NCBI GenBank assembly: GCA_021844725.1
Contig: JAKBSX010000120.1
Span: 1 to 7,506 of the forward strand
Length of the DNA stretch: 7,506 bases
Reading direction: 5' to 3'
Source of the DNA: Actinomycetes bacterium
GTDB lineage: Bacteria > Actinomycetota > Acidimicrobiia > Acidimicrobiales > Acidimicrobiaceae
Shown here piece by piece: positions 6,037 to 7,506 of this stretch (position 1 is its first letter; every line of letters begins with the position of its first letter). Both the position numbers and the translations under genes were made by a program. A model generated the notes under the pieces. It did not search any database, had not been told where the DNA came from, and saw only the letters and a list, made by a program, of their open reading frames with translations.

Positions 6037-7506
6037 ATGAACATGGTCTGGCCATTTAGGAAATTACTGGGAAAAAAGCCCTCGGATTTATCCACGAAAA
6101 TCTCAGATCAATTCGTCCAACCTCAAATTCCGCGATTAGACAATCAATTTTATGCGGAAGATTCGGTGACCGGTAAATGGTTCCTAATGGCGTCCGAGAG
6201 GGGTAATTCAAGTTCCAATATCGATGCAAGATACCAAAACGGAAAGGGTTGGACCGAAGGTAACTCTGTAACTCCACTTGTACACGGATCAACTTACTTC
6301 AAAAGATTGCACTCGCTAATATCGTGTTTGCAAGCTAAAGAAAGTGCTTGGTTTTTGGGTTGGAGAATGGATCCAGACGAACTCCTTGATGGACCGGGAA
6401 CAGAGTTAAGGGAAGTTCTAGCCTCCGCTGCAAGAAAGGGGGTCGATGTTCGGGGACTATTATGGCGTTCGCATTCCAAAGCAGAAGGGTTTTCAAAACA
6501 ACAAAACGCAACAATTATCGACTATGTAAATCACGCAGGAGGCGAGTTACTTCCTGATGAAAGAGTACGTCGATTTGGGTCTCATCATCAAAAGATTGCC
6601 ATAATACGTCACCCAGAAAATCCAGAAAAGGATCTCGCATTTGTAGGAGGTTTAGATCTATGTCATGGAAGGAGAGACGACGCCCGACATCTTGGCGACC
6701 CCCAGTCGGTACCGCTTTACCACCGCTATGGGACCAATCCATCCTGGCACGACATCCAGCTTGAAATTCGAGGGCCCACCATAGGGGATGTCGCTGAAAC
6801 CTTCCGCGAGCGTTGGGCCGACCCCACCCCTCTGCAACGGGAGAACCCATTCAAGGCTACGGCAAAGCAAATTTTACATCGCAGACTTAAAGCAAGCGAA
6901 CTTGCCGATTCCTTGGCAGATCCTCCAAAGTGTGGAAACATGGATGTACAAATCCTAAGAACCTACCCCTACAAACGCTCGCCATACCCTTTCGCCCCAG
7001 AGGGCGAACGTAGCGTAGCTCTAGCATACAAGAAGGCACTAGCACGTGCCCGCTCGTTGATATACGTAGAAGACCAGTATCTGTGGTCCAGAGATGTAGC
7101 CAAGATCTTTGCCGATGCCCTTCGGGCATCCCCACAACTCCTACTGATCGCAGTGGTACCGCGTTATCCAGATAGGGATGGACGGATATCCGGACCGCTC
7201 AATCGTATTGGACAACAAGAAGCACTAGCGTTGCTCAAGGCAAGTGGCGGTGACCGAGTTGCAATCTATGACATAGAAAATGAGCTCTGCCAGCCAATTT
7301 ACGTTCATGGAAAACTCTGTATAATTGACGACGTATGGATGTCAGTTGGATCCGACAATCTAAATCGACGGTCATGGACCCACGACTCGGAAGGTTTCAG
7401 CGACATCCCCTATGGTGGGCCCTCGAATTTCAAGCTGGATGTCGTGCCAGGATGGATTGGTCCCATAGCGGTGGTAAAGCGGTACCGACTGGGGGTCGCC
7501 AAGATG
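6037..7506 (+). CDS. Phospholipase D-family protein with two HKD motifs; 3' end replaced by a chimeric inverted segment
   Basis: The frame opens after a TGA at 6010-6012. ATGs occur at 6037 and 6043; I chose the first, with a weak GAAG 9 bases upstream. There are 490 codons to the window edge without a stop. No signal peptide is visible. Landmarks: WFLMASERGN (48-57), PLVHGSTYF (80-88), WFLGWRMDPDEL (105-116), first catalytic motif HHQK (183-186, His184/Lys186) with VGGLDLCHGRRDDARH following (Asp207), WHDIQLEIRGPTIGDV in the middle, VEDQYLW (344-350), and second motif HGKLCIID (424-431; His424, Lys426, Asp431) followed by VGSDNLNRRSWTHDSE. Known: two HKD motifs form one active site that cleaves or transfers phosphodiester bonds, usually in phospholipids. 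The substrate here cannot be told. Residues 453-490 come from the inverted copy of 6688-6806 and do not belong to the protein; family members continue HDSE with a sequence like LSCAVLD, so the true end is missing. The gene is divergent from the ATPase group, so joint function is not implied. Confidence 0.85.
   Translation, partial: MNMVWPFRKLLGKKPSDLSTKISDQFVQPQIPRLDNQFYAEDSVTGKWFLMASERGNSSSNIDARYQNGKGWTEGNSVTPLVHGSTYFKRLHSLISCLQAKESAWFLGWRMDPDELLDGPGTELREVLASAARKGVDVRGLLWRSHSKAEGFSKQQNATIIDYVNHAGGELLPDERVRRFGSHHQKIAIIRHPENPEKDLAFVGGLDLCHGRRDDARHLGDPQSVPLYHRYGTNPSWHDIQLEIRGPTIGDVAETFRERWADPTPLQRENPFKATAKQILHRRLKASELADSLADPPKCGNMDVQILRTYPYKRSPYPFAPEGERSVALAYKKALARARSLIYVEDQYLWSRDVAKIFADALRASPQLLLIAVVPRYPDRDGRISGPLNRIGQQEALALLKASGGDRVAIYDIENELCQPIYVHGKLCIIDDVWMSVGSDNLNRRSWTHDSEGFSDIPYGGPSNFKLDVVPGWIGPIAVVKRYRLGVAKM
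6688..6806 (+). repeat. Left arm of a perfect 119-bp inverted repeat (native copy)
   Basis: These bases are an exact reverse complement of 7388-7506, compared base by base. Identity ends at 6806/7388: the next pair, 6807 and 7387, does not match. Here the sequence encodes normal PLD-family protein (LGDPQSVPLYHRYG, WHDIQLEIRGP), so this is the native copy. Confidence 0.97.
7388..7506 (-). repeat. Right arm of the 119-bp inverted repeat, probable chimeric contig end
   Basis: This is an exact reverse complement of 6688-6806, running to the last base of the window. It interrupts the PLD gene directly after the second HKD motif. In the PLD frame it encodes an antisense translation (GFSDIPYGGPSNFKLDVVPG and onward) with no family resemblance. 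The junction shares CGGAA with the family-expected coding sequence, consistent with a microhomology template switch. A natural inversion or duplication is less likely, because it would destroy the gene. Confidence 0.9.

Noticed and set aside
6515..7135. Minus-strand ORFs within the PLD gene (6515-6850, 6658-6870, 6726-6941, 6887-7135)
   Set aside because: They are antisense shadows of the PLD frame. The one at 6658-6870 yields the same peptide as the chimeric PLD tail, which only confirms that the tail is antisense sequence.
1..7506. CRISPR arrays, insertion sequences, tRNA or rRNA genes, toxin-antitoxin or defence genes
   Set aside because: No regularly spaced repeats, transposase motifs or tRNA-like cloverleaf sequences were seen by eye; the single large repeat is the terminal 119-bp inverted copy.

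Overview
The window looks like a piece of an uncultured actinobacterial genome of moderate GC content (near 50% over most of it). The main evidence is the large P-type ATPase. It has the architecture of the mycobacterial CtpI/CtpH group: an N-terminal HMA-like fold, a degenerate first half, a catalytic second half, and a C-terminus containing QTPGVSQFFGCAPLGPLGW. The phospholipase D-family protein is also of a type I associate with actinobacteria. Assignment below phylum is not supported by the sequence alone.

Layout. At the left edge (1-398, minus strand) is the N-terminal part of a UbiE/MenG-like SAM methyltransferase that runs off the window. A 351-base gap with no convincing gene follows. 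Most of the window (750-5105, or 5153, minus) is the P-type ATPase. Upstream of it on the same strand are a doubtful 99-codon ORF, whose stop overlaps the ATPase ATG as TAATG, and a well-supported 63-residue membrane protein gene (5485-5676) with a near-consensus promoter. These minus-strand genes could form one transcript from about 5720 down through the ATPase. After a divergent intergenic region rich in short dyads (5755-6036), a PLD-family gene reads rightward from 6037 to the window end.

The last 119 bases (7388-7506) are an exact reverse complement of 6688-6806 inside the same PLD gene. The join falls just after the second HKD motif, in mid-domain, so the right end is most simply an assembly or amplification chimera. 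The true C-terminus of the PLD protein is therefore not in this window.

Biology. The ATPase combines an inactive N-terminal pseudo-ATPase half with an active C-terminal half that keeps the side chains used for calcium binding in SERCA-type pumps. Its neighbour is a tiny membrane protein, a plausible but untested partner or regulator. I do not see a defence island, CRISPR array, insertion sequence, tRNA or rRNA. The most notable points are the half-dead duplicated ATPase, its small membrane neighbour, the possible translationally coupled ORF, and the chimeric right end.
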